A DNA stretch of 64,000 nucleotides from Tetrahymena thermophila SB210 (lineage: Eukaryota; Ciliophora; Oligohymenophorea; Hymenostomatida; Tetrahymenidae): NCBI RefSeq assembly GCF_000189635.1, contig NW_002476204.1, positions 1 through 64,000 on the forward strand, in the 5' to 3' direction. Shown piece by piece: positions 51,681-62,786 of the stretch. Position 1 is the stretch's first letter. Every line of letters begins with the position of its first letter. The notes beneath the pieces are model-generated. The model saw only the letters and a list, made by a program, of their open reading frames with translations, searched no databases and was not told where the DNA came from. The translations under genes and the position numbers were made by a program.

Positions 51681-51990
51681 TTAGGAGAGTTAGAAATTAT
51701 ATTGGCTAGTTGAGATTGACTGCTACTATGTTTGATTGCTTTTTATTTGATTAAATTTTTTCGTTAAATAAATAGATAACTCTTTGTCTTGTTTGTCTTA
51801 TAGCTTAAATTTATAAAGATCTTCTTTACTCTTTTTATTTCTTATTTTTATAGAGTGACTTTCTTTTTTTTTAATGTTATTATTTAGATATTTAATTATT
51901 TATCTTTTAAGAGTAGCTGGGTTTTTAAAGGACAAAAGGTAAACCAGGTTAAAAGATTACAAATTTTTTAATTCAATAAGACTGGGGAAC

Positions 51991-52008
51991 TTTAATAATA
52001 TTATTAAA
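51991..52008. promoter_or_regulatory. 18-bp perfect palindrome, copy 1
   Basis: TTTAATAATATTATTAAA reads the same on both strands and is preceded by C. It lies about 310 bp upstream of the HMG-CoA synthase start, 33 bp from copy 2. Exact repetition makes it a candidate binding site for a dimeric factor; no function is known. Confidence 0.5.
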
Positions 52009-52023
52009 CCCCCTTTTCTTTAC

Positions 52024-52041
52024 TTTAATAATATTATTAAA
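52024..52041. promoter_or_regulatory. 18-bp perfect palindrome, copy 2
   Basis: Identical to the palindrome at 51991-52008 and again preceded by AC. The 33-bp start-to-start spacing is about three helical turns, so both copies would face the same side of the DNA. Confidence 0.5.
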
Positions 52042-52964
52042 ATACGAAATGACGTAAATTTGTTGCTTGTAAATTCATACTCTTACTTCTTATCGACAAC
52101 TCAATTAATAAAGTCGTCATTTTAGAAGGAAAATGCCATTTTTTTACAAATTAATTGTTAACAGAATTCTGACATCATCTATCTCATTTATATTTAATTT
52201 TTGAAATTTCTCACATTCTAAATAATAAATACATAAATAATTTACACTTTTCAATGCTTTTTGATTGAACCTCAATAAAATATTAACTTTTGAAGAAAAT
52301 TTCTCAAAACATTCTTGTAATTAGTATTTTCGAAATAGATATTTTTTTATATCTACATACATAAACTAGCTAATTATTTTAAGTATGTATTAAATCAATC
52401 ACATTAAGAGTAAATTTTACAAGCTTATCTATTTTATAGATTGCAAATAAAAGAAAATTCTTACTTTTTCTAGCAAAATTTAATTCAACTTTCTTTTTTT
52501 AAATAGTTAGAAAGTGATTTTAATCATCTGAACTGTATGATAAAACCTTATACTTAGCTTTTAGAAAGAATTAATTAATCTATTTTTAATTTAACTAATA
52601 AAAGGAAGCAAACACAATTTTAAAAAATAAATATTATTATATTACTAAGGTATTAAAGTTCTATAAATACATTTTTTAAAATAAATCAGATAAAAATATT
52701 CGACATTTTAAACTTTTGATTAAAATATTCTACTTTATAAGCTATTTTGCTTGATTCAATTAAATAAAATCAGAGTTTTTTTGTGTATTATTTTATCACA
52801 AACTCAATGTAAACTATGAAGCGTAATATAAAAATTAGAATTCATAAGCCATTAATTTGCTTCTTACTTTATCTTAACATTTTCTCTATTTTTATTATTG
52901 CTGTGAAAAATATTAAAAAAAATAAGAAAGGATGTAATTGAAGAAGAAAAAAAAATAGTCCCAC

Positions 52965-52982
52965 TTTAATAATATTATTAAA
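52965..52982. promoter_or_regulatory. 18-bp perfect palindrome, copy 3
   Basis: Third identical copy, again preceded by AC, about 650 bp upstream of the TFIIS start. It lies in the same divergent intergenic region as copies 1 and 2. Confidence 0.5.
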
Positions 52983-53628
52983 TTAATTTGAAAAAATTCA
53001 AATTTTCTCAAGATCAATAAAAAGTAAAGTTAATTTTTATTTATTTAAGACATGAATTGGCTAATTAATTATTTGTTTTGACTTTTAAGTATAGTTAATC
53101 TTAAAAGAAGTTCAAATCAAATAAAATCAAAAAACCTTGATTATTATATTTGAATTGAAAAGAATAAAAGCTCCATAAATATTTTTAATTAATTAATTAA
53201 CATTTAACTTTTTTTAAAAAATTAAAATTACAAATTAAAATTTTTAAAATGAAAATTTTTAAAAAAAATAAATTAGAAATTTAAAATTGTTTTTAATTTT
53301 AAAAAATAATTAATTAATTAATTAATTAATAATTTTAATATTGAGAATTAGATTTAAAGTTTAAAAATAAACATTCCTTCTATTAAATTGAATGTTTAAA
53401 TAAAATTTACATTAGATTTTTCCATTTGGGGCTATTTATGAATACTGACATTCAATTTTGAGCTTTTAAGCGCAAAAAAATCAAAGCTAAACATTCTTAA
53501 AAACTTTAAAATATTCTTTAATCAAACACAAATCTTAATATAAAGGTAAAAAATATAAATTTCATAGCAATTTTACTAAATATTAAAAAAGAAAGGCAGG
53601 AAAATTTAAGAATAGATTTGAAAATAAA

Positions 53629-54594
53629 ATGGATCAACTATACACAGAAGATGAATTGACTGAATTCAAAAACGATTTGAGAAAGTTTAAGGAAATTGGA
53701 AATACTAAAGTTTTGGCCATCGTAAAAAGACTTTTTAATTGCCAAATCACAGTATAATAATTATAAAACACTAAAATTGCTTAAACTGTGTAATCTCTCT
53801 CTACTATGTCTTGCTTCGATGAAGATGAAGAAGGACAAGAAGCTAAATAAATATGCTCTTAAATTATTAACAAATGGAAAAAAATAGTTTAAAATGAAAA
53901 AAATAAGCAAAATCCTCAAGCCTCAAGCTAAAAAGCACCACAATTAACTAAATCAAATTCACAAACTGCTACTTTGCCTAGAAGATAATCCTCTGGTTAA
54001 GGTTCTACTGAAACATTTTTAACTAATGAGGAACCCTAATACAAGACAGAATCAAAAACTGATCTTCCTACTTATAAAAGTGATATTCGCTAAAAAGGAT
54101 TAGAAGCTATTAACAAAATTTTTATGAAGGTTAAAGATGATATTAATGCTTCTCCTAGAGAATGGATTGAATTAATTGTAAATCTTGAAAAGAAAATTTT
54201 CTCAAGAAATTCCTAAGTAGTTTACTATAAATCTTATATTAAAGAAGTCCTTGGTATGTTCTCTTCTAATGAAGTTACCACTGAGGTTATTTCTAAAATG
54301 TTAAATAAAGAAATTTCACTTTAGGATGTTGCTGAAGCAAAAACTAGTGTCTTCTTGACTGATAGATAAAGAGCCTAGCAAAAAAAAGCTGTTGAAGATT
54401 AGCTTGCTACAAGTGATCCAGATTTTTATAACAATATGCGTAGATAGCGTTTACAAGGTCTAGAAGGTGAATTATGTAAAGGATGTAAGAAAAAAACAGC
54501 TTTCTTAGTAAAAGAATTATAGACTCGTTCATCAGATGAACCTATGACTCGTTTTATGGAATGCAATAGCTGTGGTAAAAGTTGGAAAGACTGA
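53629..54594 (+). CDS. Transcription elongation factor TFIIS
   Basis: One exon, 321 residues, TGA at 54592-54594. An N-terminal helical LW/TFIIS-N domain (about 1-85, MDQLYTEDELTEFKNDLRKF) is followed by a Ser/Gln/Pro-rich linker, a central TFIIS domain (about 145-260; KSDIRQKGLEAINKIF, REWIELIVNLEKKIFSRNSQ, ISLQDVAEAKTSVFLTDRQR) and a C-terminal zinc ribbon (CKGC and CNSC) with the hairpin QTRSSDEPMTRF. The Asp-Glu pair that enters the Pol II active site to trigger transcript cleavage is intact; the residue before it is Ser where Ala is usual. Length and domain order match TCEA-type factors. It rescues backtracked RNA polymerase II in the nucleus. The ATG chosen is the first in frame and directly starts the family's N-terminal domain. 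Confidence 0.95.
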
Positions 54595-56089
54595 AGGAAG
54601 TAAAAGAAGGAGAATAAATAATCTTTTAAAATCATAGCTAAAAATTCAAATAATTTTGAATTAAAAATAGTTACAATCGTATTAAGCTATATAGTAAAAT
54701 ATAATTTTGAGAAAACTGAGCAAACTAACTAACCAGATATAATTTAAATATTATTTAAACATACTAACTCAATCATTCATTATTCAAAGTTTTAAGTTTG
54801 GATATGAATAATTTATTATAGTATATATAATCATTCATAATGCTTGCATACTTCTAAAATTTTGTGAGTTTCCTAATTTTAAATTTATGCAGATAATTTA
54901 ATAAAAAATAAATAATCAATAGATCATAAATAAATAAATCCTTTTTCTTCACAAAAATTTCTATTTATTTCAGATTTTTATTTCAAATAAAATTATTTAT
55001 TTCTTCCAACAAATACTAAAATCTTAAATTATTAGCAAAAATAGCAATCAAATTACTTAAATCTATCTTAAAAACTATTAATTTATCTAATAAAATATTA
55101 AAAGACACTCAAATTTAATTTTTTTCTCTAAACATTTTAAAACTAAGTGCATAAATTCAAAAGTTTCATAAAATAAGCAATAAATTAATATTTAAATTAC
55201 AAAATTAACAAAAGGTAAAAAATTTATTTAAAATAATGAAAAAATAAGCAAATAAAACTTAAATATTGCATCTTTATTTCAAATAAAATCATTTGTTATT
55301 TTTCAAATTAAAACCATAAACTGAAATTATTCTAAAATCATCAAATCCTATGTCTTTTAGTTGAAATTTTCTTAAATTAATAAAAACTTTCAAAATAATA
55401 AGCAAAGAATTCTATTGAGACACTAAAATTATAATTTTTATAAATAATAAAATTTATAACAAATTATTAACATTCAAAAACTCAATAAAACAAATAAAAA
55501 TCTTACATTCAACAAATTCAAAAAGCAAAATTAAAGTTTAATCTCAAATATAAATGTATATTAATAAGAAATAATTATCTTTTTTAAGTGAGTTACTTGT
55601 GTTTTATGCTAAGTGATAGTATAATAAAACAAATAACATATTAATTTTTATAGTGAAAAAAAAAATACTTAAACATAAGAGTAATTTTATCAATTAATTT
55701 TTATTTTGTATATGAAGAATTTATTTTATATTTAAGAATCAGTTAATCTTGTTTAAAGGATAAGCCCTACTTATTTTGATATTTTGATAAATTTCTTGTT
55801 ACAGATTTATTTATTCTCCTATATCTCAATTTTGTATATATATTATGATTCATTATTTTAAGTTTAGAAGTTCAAGCATAACACAAGAGTTTGATTTTAA
55901 CTAAATTAATTTTTTATTGTTTTTTAAAAATATTATATTTATTTAGAAAAATTAACTCAGTTTAAGCAGCTATTTATTCATTTCATTAATTTTTACTTTG
56001 GTTTAAATTAAAAATGTTTATTGATAATAAAGATTTTGTTCATTTATAGTTTTAGGATAAAATTAAAAGATTTCTACATTTTTTTTAAA
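54595..56089. other. Convergent intergenic spacer, nothing recognised
   Basis: About 1.5 kb between convergent gene ends, very AT-rich, without simple repeats of note and without coding-like frames. Confidence 0.6.
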
Positions 56090-57453
56090 TCACTAATATC
56101 CCCAATCTACTGAACTTGAAGCTACTATATTATGTTAAACAGACAGAGATTCTACAACCATACCACTTTGCTCACCAGCTTTATTAATATTTCCAGTATT
56201 TGTCAAATCTAAATATGCAACACCAAGCTCGCTTTCTAGCATACCTGGTTTAAAAGCTAAGAATCTAACTTCTTACTTTGTTCCTACTCTGTTTGAAAAA
56301 TTTTCAGAAAACATTTCTCTTTTCTAGATAAATTTATTTTATTTAAATTTGAAATTTTTTTTTTTCCAAAACAAATTTACTTCATGAATACATATATTTG
56401 GCATTTATTTGTCAATAGTAGCATAAATACCTTCATCTCCACAGGGTTAAATTTTTAAATCTTTGTTCACTTGTTTGTACATTTCTATTTCTATGACTTT
56501 ATCTTAATTTGCATATGGCAAACCTCCTGATTAAACTTTTGGCTCCTATGCTTTCTAATCTATATATACAAAAACAAATATTTTACTTAACATTTTCTTA
56601 GATTTTAAAATAAATAGATGTAAATTTTAATTTTATTATCCATTTCATGTACAAAAATATTACATGTGCGAGAATTTATTTTAAATAGATAAGAACTTAA
56701 AACTTCCTCAACATGAGGACAATAGTAGTGGCTTTCGTTTCTTAATGCATAGTTAACTATTTCATCACTTGTAGAATTAGATAAGCTAGATATTACAAAC
56801 AAAAAAAATATAAAATGAAAATTATTTATGTAACAAAAACATATGAAATAATATTATTTTTATTATTATTAATCAAATATTACCTGGCTGCTTAAGTATT
56901 GCCTTCTACAGTGTTGACGGTTTATTATAAAAGATCTTATGATTCTAGCAAATATCTTTTCAAGTTTTCTATTTTGTTTTCAAAAATATCATCTGCTTCC
57001 TCTTCCTTTTCGTTAGTCAAATAGTTAGAATAAAAAATATTTTTACAAACTATTTCTCAAATAAAAATAAATGATTATTTATTACTCCTTTTAGATCTTT
57101 TAACTTTTAGTACCTTTCTATAAAATCGTTTAAACTTCTTTCATTAATCATTTCAAAATTTAAGCGCTAAGTTTTTTGCTAATTAAATATTAAAAAAATA
57201 ATTAAAATCAAAAGATTTATGATAATATTTAGATAGACTATCTCATCCTCTCTAAAAAAAAATAAAAAATTTACAAAGATTTTATAATTAATGATTTTCA
57301 ATTAGGAATCTTATTTAACTATTAAAATAATAAATAATATATTTTTAATAAAATTGTTCTTAAATGTTCCATTGATAGTTTCAGTTATATCTTACAATAA
57401 TGAAATTTTGTTGTTTTTTTTTAAATATTGTTGGATTAGTCTTATATTGCCAT
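56090..57453 (-). CDS. Type II membrane protein of unknown function
   Basis: A multi-exon model with start ATG at 57453 (MAIQDQSNNIQKKTTKFHY) and TGA at 56092-56090. A short basic cytoplasmic segment is followed by one long hydrophobic span (VYLNIIINLLILIIFLIFN) at about residues 38-56 that is not followed by an obvious signal-peptidase site, so it probably acts as a signal anchor. The large C-terminal region is acidic and helical at first (NLKRYLLESQDLLQQTVNTV), then contains a few Cys, and ends with FKPGMLESELGVAYLDLTNT and a short polar tail. Exon junctions at 57,250 and 56,330-56,600 are inferred from phase. The AG acceptor at 57,247 restores the frame into the membrane span. I do not recognise the family. 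Confidence 0.6.
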
Positions 57454-57696
57454 TATCACATTTTATATGTTTATAAATAAAAAAAGGAATTAATAAATGA
57501 ATGCATTCTATTTTTATCACAAAATTATTTCAATTAATAATTTTGTATCATCTAGTTAAGTAATTAACAAACTAGCTAACTATTAAATTTAATTCAAGAT
57601 TTTAACAAATATTTAATACTAAGAATTATAAGATTTATACTTTTATACATTTATATAAAATACAAGGCATTTAATATTATTTTAATTTATTTTCGC

Positions 57697-58143
57697 TCAC
57701 TCACCGAATTCAATTTAAGGATTGAGGCATCTAATATCACCAACTTATTTAAATTTTACATATGAGCTAAAATGTTTTAGATATACAGTCTCAATAAATT
57801 TTTATTCTTTGTGAGTATAGATACCTCCTGAGATGAACATAGGTAAAAAGAAAAGGAAAATCTTGAAGCCAAACTTTTTCCACTTACCTTATACTCTGTT
57901 AATTAAGGGAATTTTATTATATCCTAAGATGGTACCAACACCAAGACAAAGAGCTCCTAATTACATCCATTTTTAAGTCTCTGCAAATTCAACTTACTTG
58001 TTAAAATCTTCAGTATCATATAGAATAGCTGATAAAGATCCTGCCTTTTAAGTATTGTACATATCTAACTAAAAATTAAGCATATCGAATTTTGGATAAT
58101 AAGTAGTTGTGTAATCGTATCTATAAATATCTCTGGTCTACAT
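57697..58143 (-). CDS. Two-span small membrane protein, possibly mitochondrial
   Basis: One exon, 148 residues, ATG at 58143-58141, TGA at 57699-57697. It begins MQTRDIYRYDYTTTYYPKFD. Helix 1 is at about residues 66-84 (LGALCLGVGTILGYNKI); a Lys/Gly-rich loop (RVQGKWKKFGFK) leads to helix 2 at about 101-117 (IFLFFLPMFISGGIY); the tail contains one Cys. Codons favour AAG, GGT, ACC and TTC, indicating high expression. Size, two short helices with a basic loop, and codon bias resemble the ciliate-specific subunits of mitochondrial inner-membrane complexes and the single-span protein at 3974-4423, but no homologous family is recognised. Confidence 0.8.
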
Positions 58144-59917
58144 TTTATATTCCTAAATAAAATCTATTTTTATGTTTTTAAAATCTATTCAATTAACTTT
58201 TTGGATATATTTAATAATATATTTAATTTATTACAAATCTTATATTCACAATCTCTATCTTTTCAAATTAATAACCAAACTAACTAGCTAACTACTTTAG
58301 TTATCAGCACCTTCTAGAAAAAATTTGTTTTGAATTATTTTTTATTTTATTTATTTAAGCTCTTCCATTAGTTTTTAATAAGATGTACAATAAATAAATA
58401 AATACATCTTTTTATTTATTAAAATTATTTTAATGCAATACAACTATACTTGATATATAAATTGTTAATTCTGTTGTTATAGTCAATTTATTTTAATTAT
58501 TTTCAATATATATTCTTTTAACATTTAATTTAATATTTAATAAATTTAAAATTAATTTAGTTTCTTCCAAAAATTACATTAGTATTTAAAAATTCAAAAT
58601 GTAAAAAATTAGTTTAAATTATTAATTTATTTTGCAAATAATTTTATCAAGAATTCTATGTCTAATTCTTATTTCTTTTTGGAAAATAGAAATCATTTTT
58701 TGTTTAGCAAAATAAATAAAATATTCAGTTTGAAAAAATTAAACTCTTTTGAAGAGTTTTTAGAAGGCTAAGTTTATAAAAAAATAAATTATTACAAGGT
58801 ATAATTTTTGGCTGATTAACCAAACTTTGAAACAAAAAGTTAAATATTTAAAAAATTTATATTTAATCAGCTAAAAAAGATCCTATTTAAAGCAATTAAA
58901 ATTATTTTTTTAGTTTTTCTTTTCATTTAATGGTTTTATTATTTATTTATAGTGTAAGTAATAGTTGATTTAAAATAATTTTGGCATTTATTTTATAATT
59001 AAGCAAAAACACATTTAATTAAATTTAATTAAAAACTAAATTAAGTTGTATCAAATTATTCCAATCTTAAGTAAAAAAGTTTAAGATGAATTATTTTCTT
59101 TTTTTTCATTAGTGATATGTTTGTATAATATATCTTACAAATAAATTATTAAAATTGATGGAAATATGGGTGGTATATTTAATAACATAGTACAAAAAAG
59201 CTAAGACTCTACTTTTTTAATAAAAAATAAATTAAAATTTTAGATCTAAAAAAACTTCTGAATTTTTAATCTTTAAGGTAAATTTAATATTTGATTATTT
59301 AAAAAATAAATATTGTTTAAATTTTTTATGTTTTAGAAATATTTTAATTTTAATTAAAAAAAATTAATTTTAGCTTTTCCTATTGAAAATAGAAATTTAA
59401 TTATTTTTATTATTTGTTTGGCTCAGAAATTAGATTAATTATCTCAATGAATATAAATTTCTTATTTACTTTTTATTATTTTTGTTAGGATTTATTTAAT
59501 TTTGATTTACTTTATTTTATAAGCTTTATCACTTGCTAAAAATTTTTAATTCATTATGAACAATTTTAAAGTCGTAAACTAGATTAATTTGTTATTTAGT
59601 CTTAAAAAAATCGAGTCAGCAAAAAAAATTATAATTTTTAAATGCACAATTACTAATATTTTATATAATTAAAGATAGACTGATAAGTAGTTTATTTTAC
59701 CATAAATATTATAATAGTTTCCAGTATCCCTAATTATTCTAAATATTTTTCTAAAATTTTATAAAAATAAATAATTTACTTAAAAACTAACTTTTTAAAT
59801 TAAAATATTTTAACAAAGAATTTATTTTCTATTTACTATTTTAGAATGAATGAATAAATAAATAAATAAATCTCAAAATAACTAGTATAATATTCGATTT
59901 TTATGTTTATATGTATT
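58144..59917. other. Intergenic spacer with a small hairpin
   Basis: 1.8 kb of AT-rich DNA. An 8-bp perfect stem with a 3-nt loop lies at 58741-58759 (AAACTCTT and AAGAGTTT), and a looser inverted pair built on GGCTGATTAA/TTAATCAGCT lies at about 58,810-58,873. Either could be part of an RNA structure, but nothing is recognised. Confidence 0.5.
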
Positions 59918-60474
59918 TCATTCAATCTTTTTAACAGTCTATTCCTAATACTTTTATAATAACAACTATCCTTCTTGAATACCATTTTAGCGATTTTACT
60001 CTTATTTGCGCTGAATCCTTAATATAATTAAAAATATTAAGTTCTTAATAGTAATGTATTTCATAATTTACTGCTATTCTGATTCTGATTAAAATGAATT
60101 CCAATAAAACTAATTTCCTATTATTATTAGTAGGACATTTTATAACTCTTATATTTTTCACAATTATTAATATATAAAATTGGATATTATTTAATTCTAT
60201 GATATATCTTGAAACAAATCTCTACACTCAATTGTTAAGTTTGCTAAAATTACCTATTAAAAGAAAGACTACACCAACCCCTACACCAAAGAACATGTTG
60301 TTAGCTCCTTTTGCATATTTTTCATCTTGTAAATCTTTGAAATATACATTTGTCAAATTAAAAATCAGAAATTAATTGGTTTTATCATTTAATTTTACTT
60401 CTCTATGCAGATTTAGCTGAATTACTATTTGTAGCTTTTTGCAGAGATGTTAAAATCATACGAGGACGGACCAT
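59918..60474 (-). CDS. Small single-span protein with presequence-like N-terminus
   Basis: Exon 1 (60474-60399) and exon 2 (60334-60254) are clear and in phase. They encode MVRPRMILTSLQKATNSNSA, a basic, Ser/Thr-rich, acid-free leader typical of mitochondrial targeting, then DEKYAKGANNMFFGVGVGVV and a hydrophobic helix ending FLLI. A third exon from 60017 downward is likely, but the phase predicted from exon 2 and the frame that ends neatly at TGA 59920-59918 differ, so the C-terminus is unresolved. The layout fits a small inner-membrane subunit of a respiratory complex; this is inference. Confidence 0.55.
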
Positions 60475-62786
60475 TTGAATTCAGATTTGTAGAGAAATTG
60501 AAATTTTTTTCAAAAAAAGTATAAGATTTGGTATTCTTATTAAAACTTAGTGTCTTACTTTTTCACTTTATACTGCTTAATAAAGTAAAAAATTAGACAA
60601 AAGCTATATGTATGCATTCAATAAAATAAAATTAAAAAAATGTTAAATATCAAATAGAATATTAAAATGATCAAAATTATTTTAAAATATTTTGATTTCA
60701 TTGAAATATGTTGAAATAGGTATATTTGGTGAAGTTATGTGCGAGAAATTAATATAATTTTTAAGTGTGAGTTAAAGGTTTTCAGTTTTTATCTTAAAAG
60801 TGTTCTTTAGGTGTTTTAAATCATAAATAAATGAATAATTTTATCTAGCTCAGAGGTATTTTCAAAAATAACTTTCTAAAATTTTATGAAATATGATGCA
60901 GAATGTAAATAAAATAATTGTCAATAAATTAAATTGGATATTTTTAAAAAAATACTAGTTAAGAAAAAAAGATTTTAGAATATTTTGTACTAAATAATTA
61001 GTATTACTTTTACATTTTAGTCAAAGTATTATTTATCAAATAGACTTTTTGAAAGAGCCAATTCAGATAAAATAATTATATATATAGAGTATCTCTTTGA
61101 AGATATCTTCTTTAAAATACTGTCTATTTTGCCTAGAGTTATTTAATTTTTATATAATCTACAAAAATAAAATATAATTGCTTATTAAAATTTGTGTTGA
61201 ATTATTAATAAATTTGTTATTTGATTTAATTATAAATGCATTATTTAAAGAACTACAAGCAATTAAAGTTAAATTTATTGCAGATTAACCAAGAGCTAAA
61301 GCAGGTAGCACTGATTAAGAAGAAGAATATTCATAGTCTAAAAGCCAGAAGTGTTAAAATAGAAGTTAATCTAAAAAATTTATCTCTTCTTCAAAAATCT
61401 AATCAATCCTGATCGATTTATTAATTAGCCGACCAAAAAAAGCAAGGCAAATTTCAAATGAAATTTAGGATTCATGAAAAAACAATAGAAAAGAGTAATT
61501 TTACATCATATAAAGCAGATATAATATTTCTTATTATGTTGCAAGAAGAGAATTTTATATATAACCTTAAGTGAGTCTCTCTCTCTGCCTGACTTTTAAG
61601 GATTTTAATATTAAATTTTGATGGGGAATTAAATATTCTTAAAATAGTGTTTTGGATTAATATTCCTTTTACATTATTTATAAAAGCCTAAAATTATAAT
61701 ATTTGCACAGAATCAACATTCATATATTCATATGCAGATCTGATACTGTTTCAACTATTTGTTAGATTCGTAAAATTTTATAATAATTTATATATGAAAT
61801 TGTATATTTTCATTTTATAATCTACTAAATTTACAGTAATACTGCCTTTCGATGCTTAAATTTAACGCTTACTTTATTTTCTGAGCTAATTACAAAAATC
61901 TATTTGCTTTAAAAATTTAGGTTATTTATAAAACAAACTTTAAAATTGACTAAAAGAAGAAAAAGAATTACTTATAAAAAAATACTTTTATTTTTATCAT
62001 ATTTATAAATTATTTATTTTATTTTTGAAGAGAGTTATGTCTTAAAAAATAAGATCTCGCTTAAATTTAGAATGTATTTTAAGTGACTTTAAAGTTATTT
62101 TGTTAGCTAGCAGAAGATGAAAAGTTAAGAAAAGTTAATATTTTTTAACAAAATAATTATTGATTGATTATATCATATTTCTGATATAGTTTTGAACTCA
62201 ATGTTTAATTAATTTAGGATAAGTATTCTTGTTACAAAGATAAGTGTTTGAATAATTTTAATATGGAATAAATATTATATAGGAAAAACGGGCTAATTAA
62301 TCTAGTCTATTGCCTTTTTTTTTAGTTTGGTAGTAATCAAAATTGTTAGAATTAGTAATTTGTTCAAAGCAGCAAAAGGAAAAACTCAATATTTTATAAA
62401 AATAATAGGATTAAAAAAAAAAGCAATTTGATAATGATAATATTGCTAATAAAATTGAGCAAATTATAAGGATTATATATAAAAATATATATATAATTTT
62501 TAGAGGGTTAAGATAAGAAGGTTTAATGAGTAAAAGATTAATGAATGAATGAAAAATTAATTGATTGATTGATTGATTATCAATCTATAATGAATCTTCA
62601 CAAAGGTATTTGTTGCTCTAGATAATTAATAATTATAAAGAATACGAAAAAAAAAAAAAAGCAATATCAATCAGAAATAATATAAAGGCAAAGAAAAAAA
62701 AATTAAGTTTAATATCTAAATTGTTTATTAATTAATAAGACAAACTATTAACAAGAAGAAGAAAAATTAATAAGAATATCCAACCT
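60475..62786. other. Intergenic region with an unresolved short coding candidate
   Basis: 2.3 kb, mostly AT-rich. GATT repeats lie near 62,560-62,580 and a short CT-rich patch near 61,575. The only coding-like stretch is at about 61,210-61,477 (listed separately). The rest shows nothing. Confidence 0.5.
61236..61477 (+). CDS. Possible short coding stretch, frame ambiguous
   Basis: Two overlapping frames are open. The frame starting at 61235 contains several TAA/TAG Gln codons, as real Tetrahymena genes do, encodes KFIADQPRAKAGSTDQEEEY followed by a Ser/Lys/Gln-rich stretch, and ends at TGA 61475-61477, but it has no ATG nearby and would need an upstream exon. The frame starting at ATG 61236 encodes 58 residues (MHYLKNYKQLKLNLLQINQE) with no TAA or TAG and ends at TGA 61410-61412. 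I favour the first as a terminal exon, but cannot decide. No family is recognised. Confidence 0.3.

Larger units (their letters stand above)
51681..53628. other. Divergent intergenic region with three palindromes
   Basis: 1.9 kb between the starts of HMG-CoA synthase (-) and TFIIS (+). It contains three copies of an 18-bp perfect palindrome (listed separately), an (AATT)n tract at about 53,305-53,330 and otherwise AT-rich unique sequence with no coding frame. Confidence 0.65.

Noticed and set aside
56605-56802. Apparent separate 65-residue minus-strand protein
   Set aside because: It does not begin at an ATG and is an internal exon of the type II membrane protein gene at 56090-57453.
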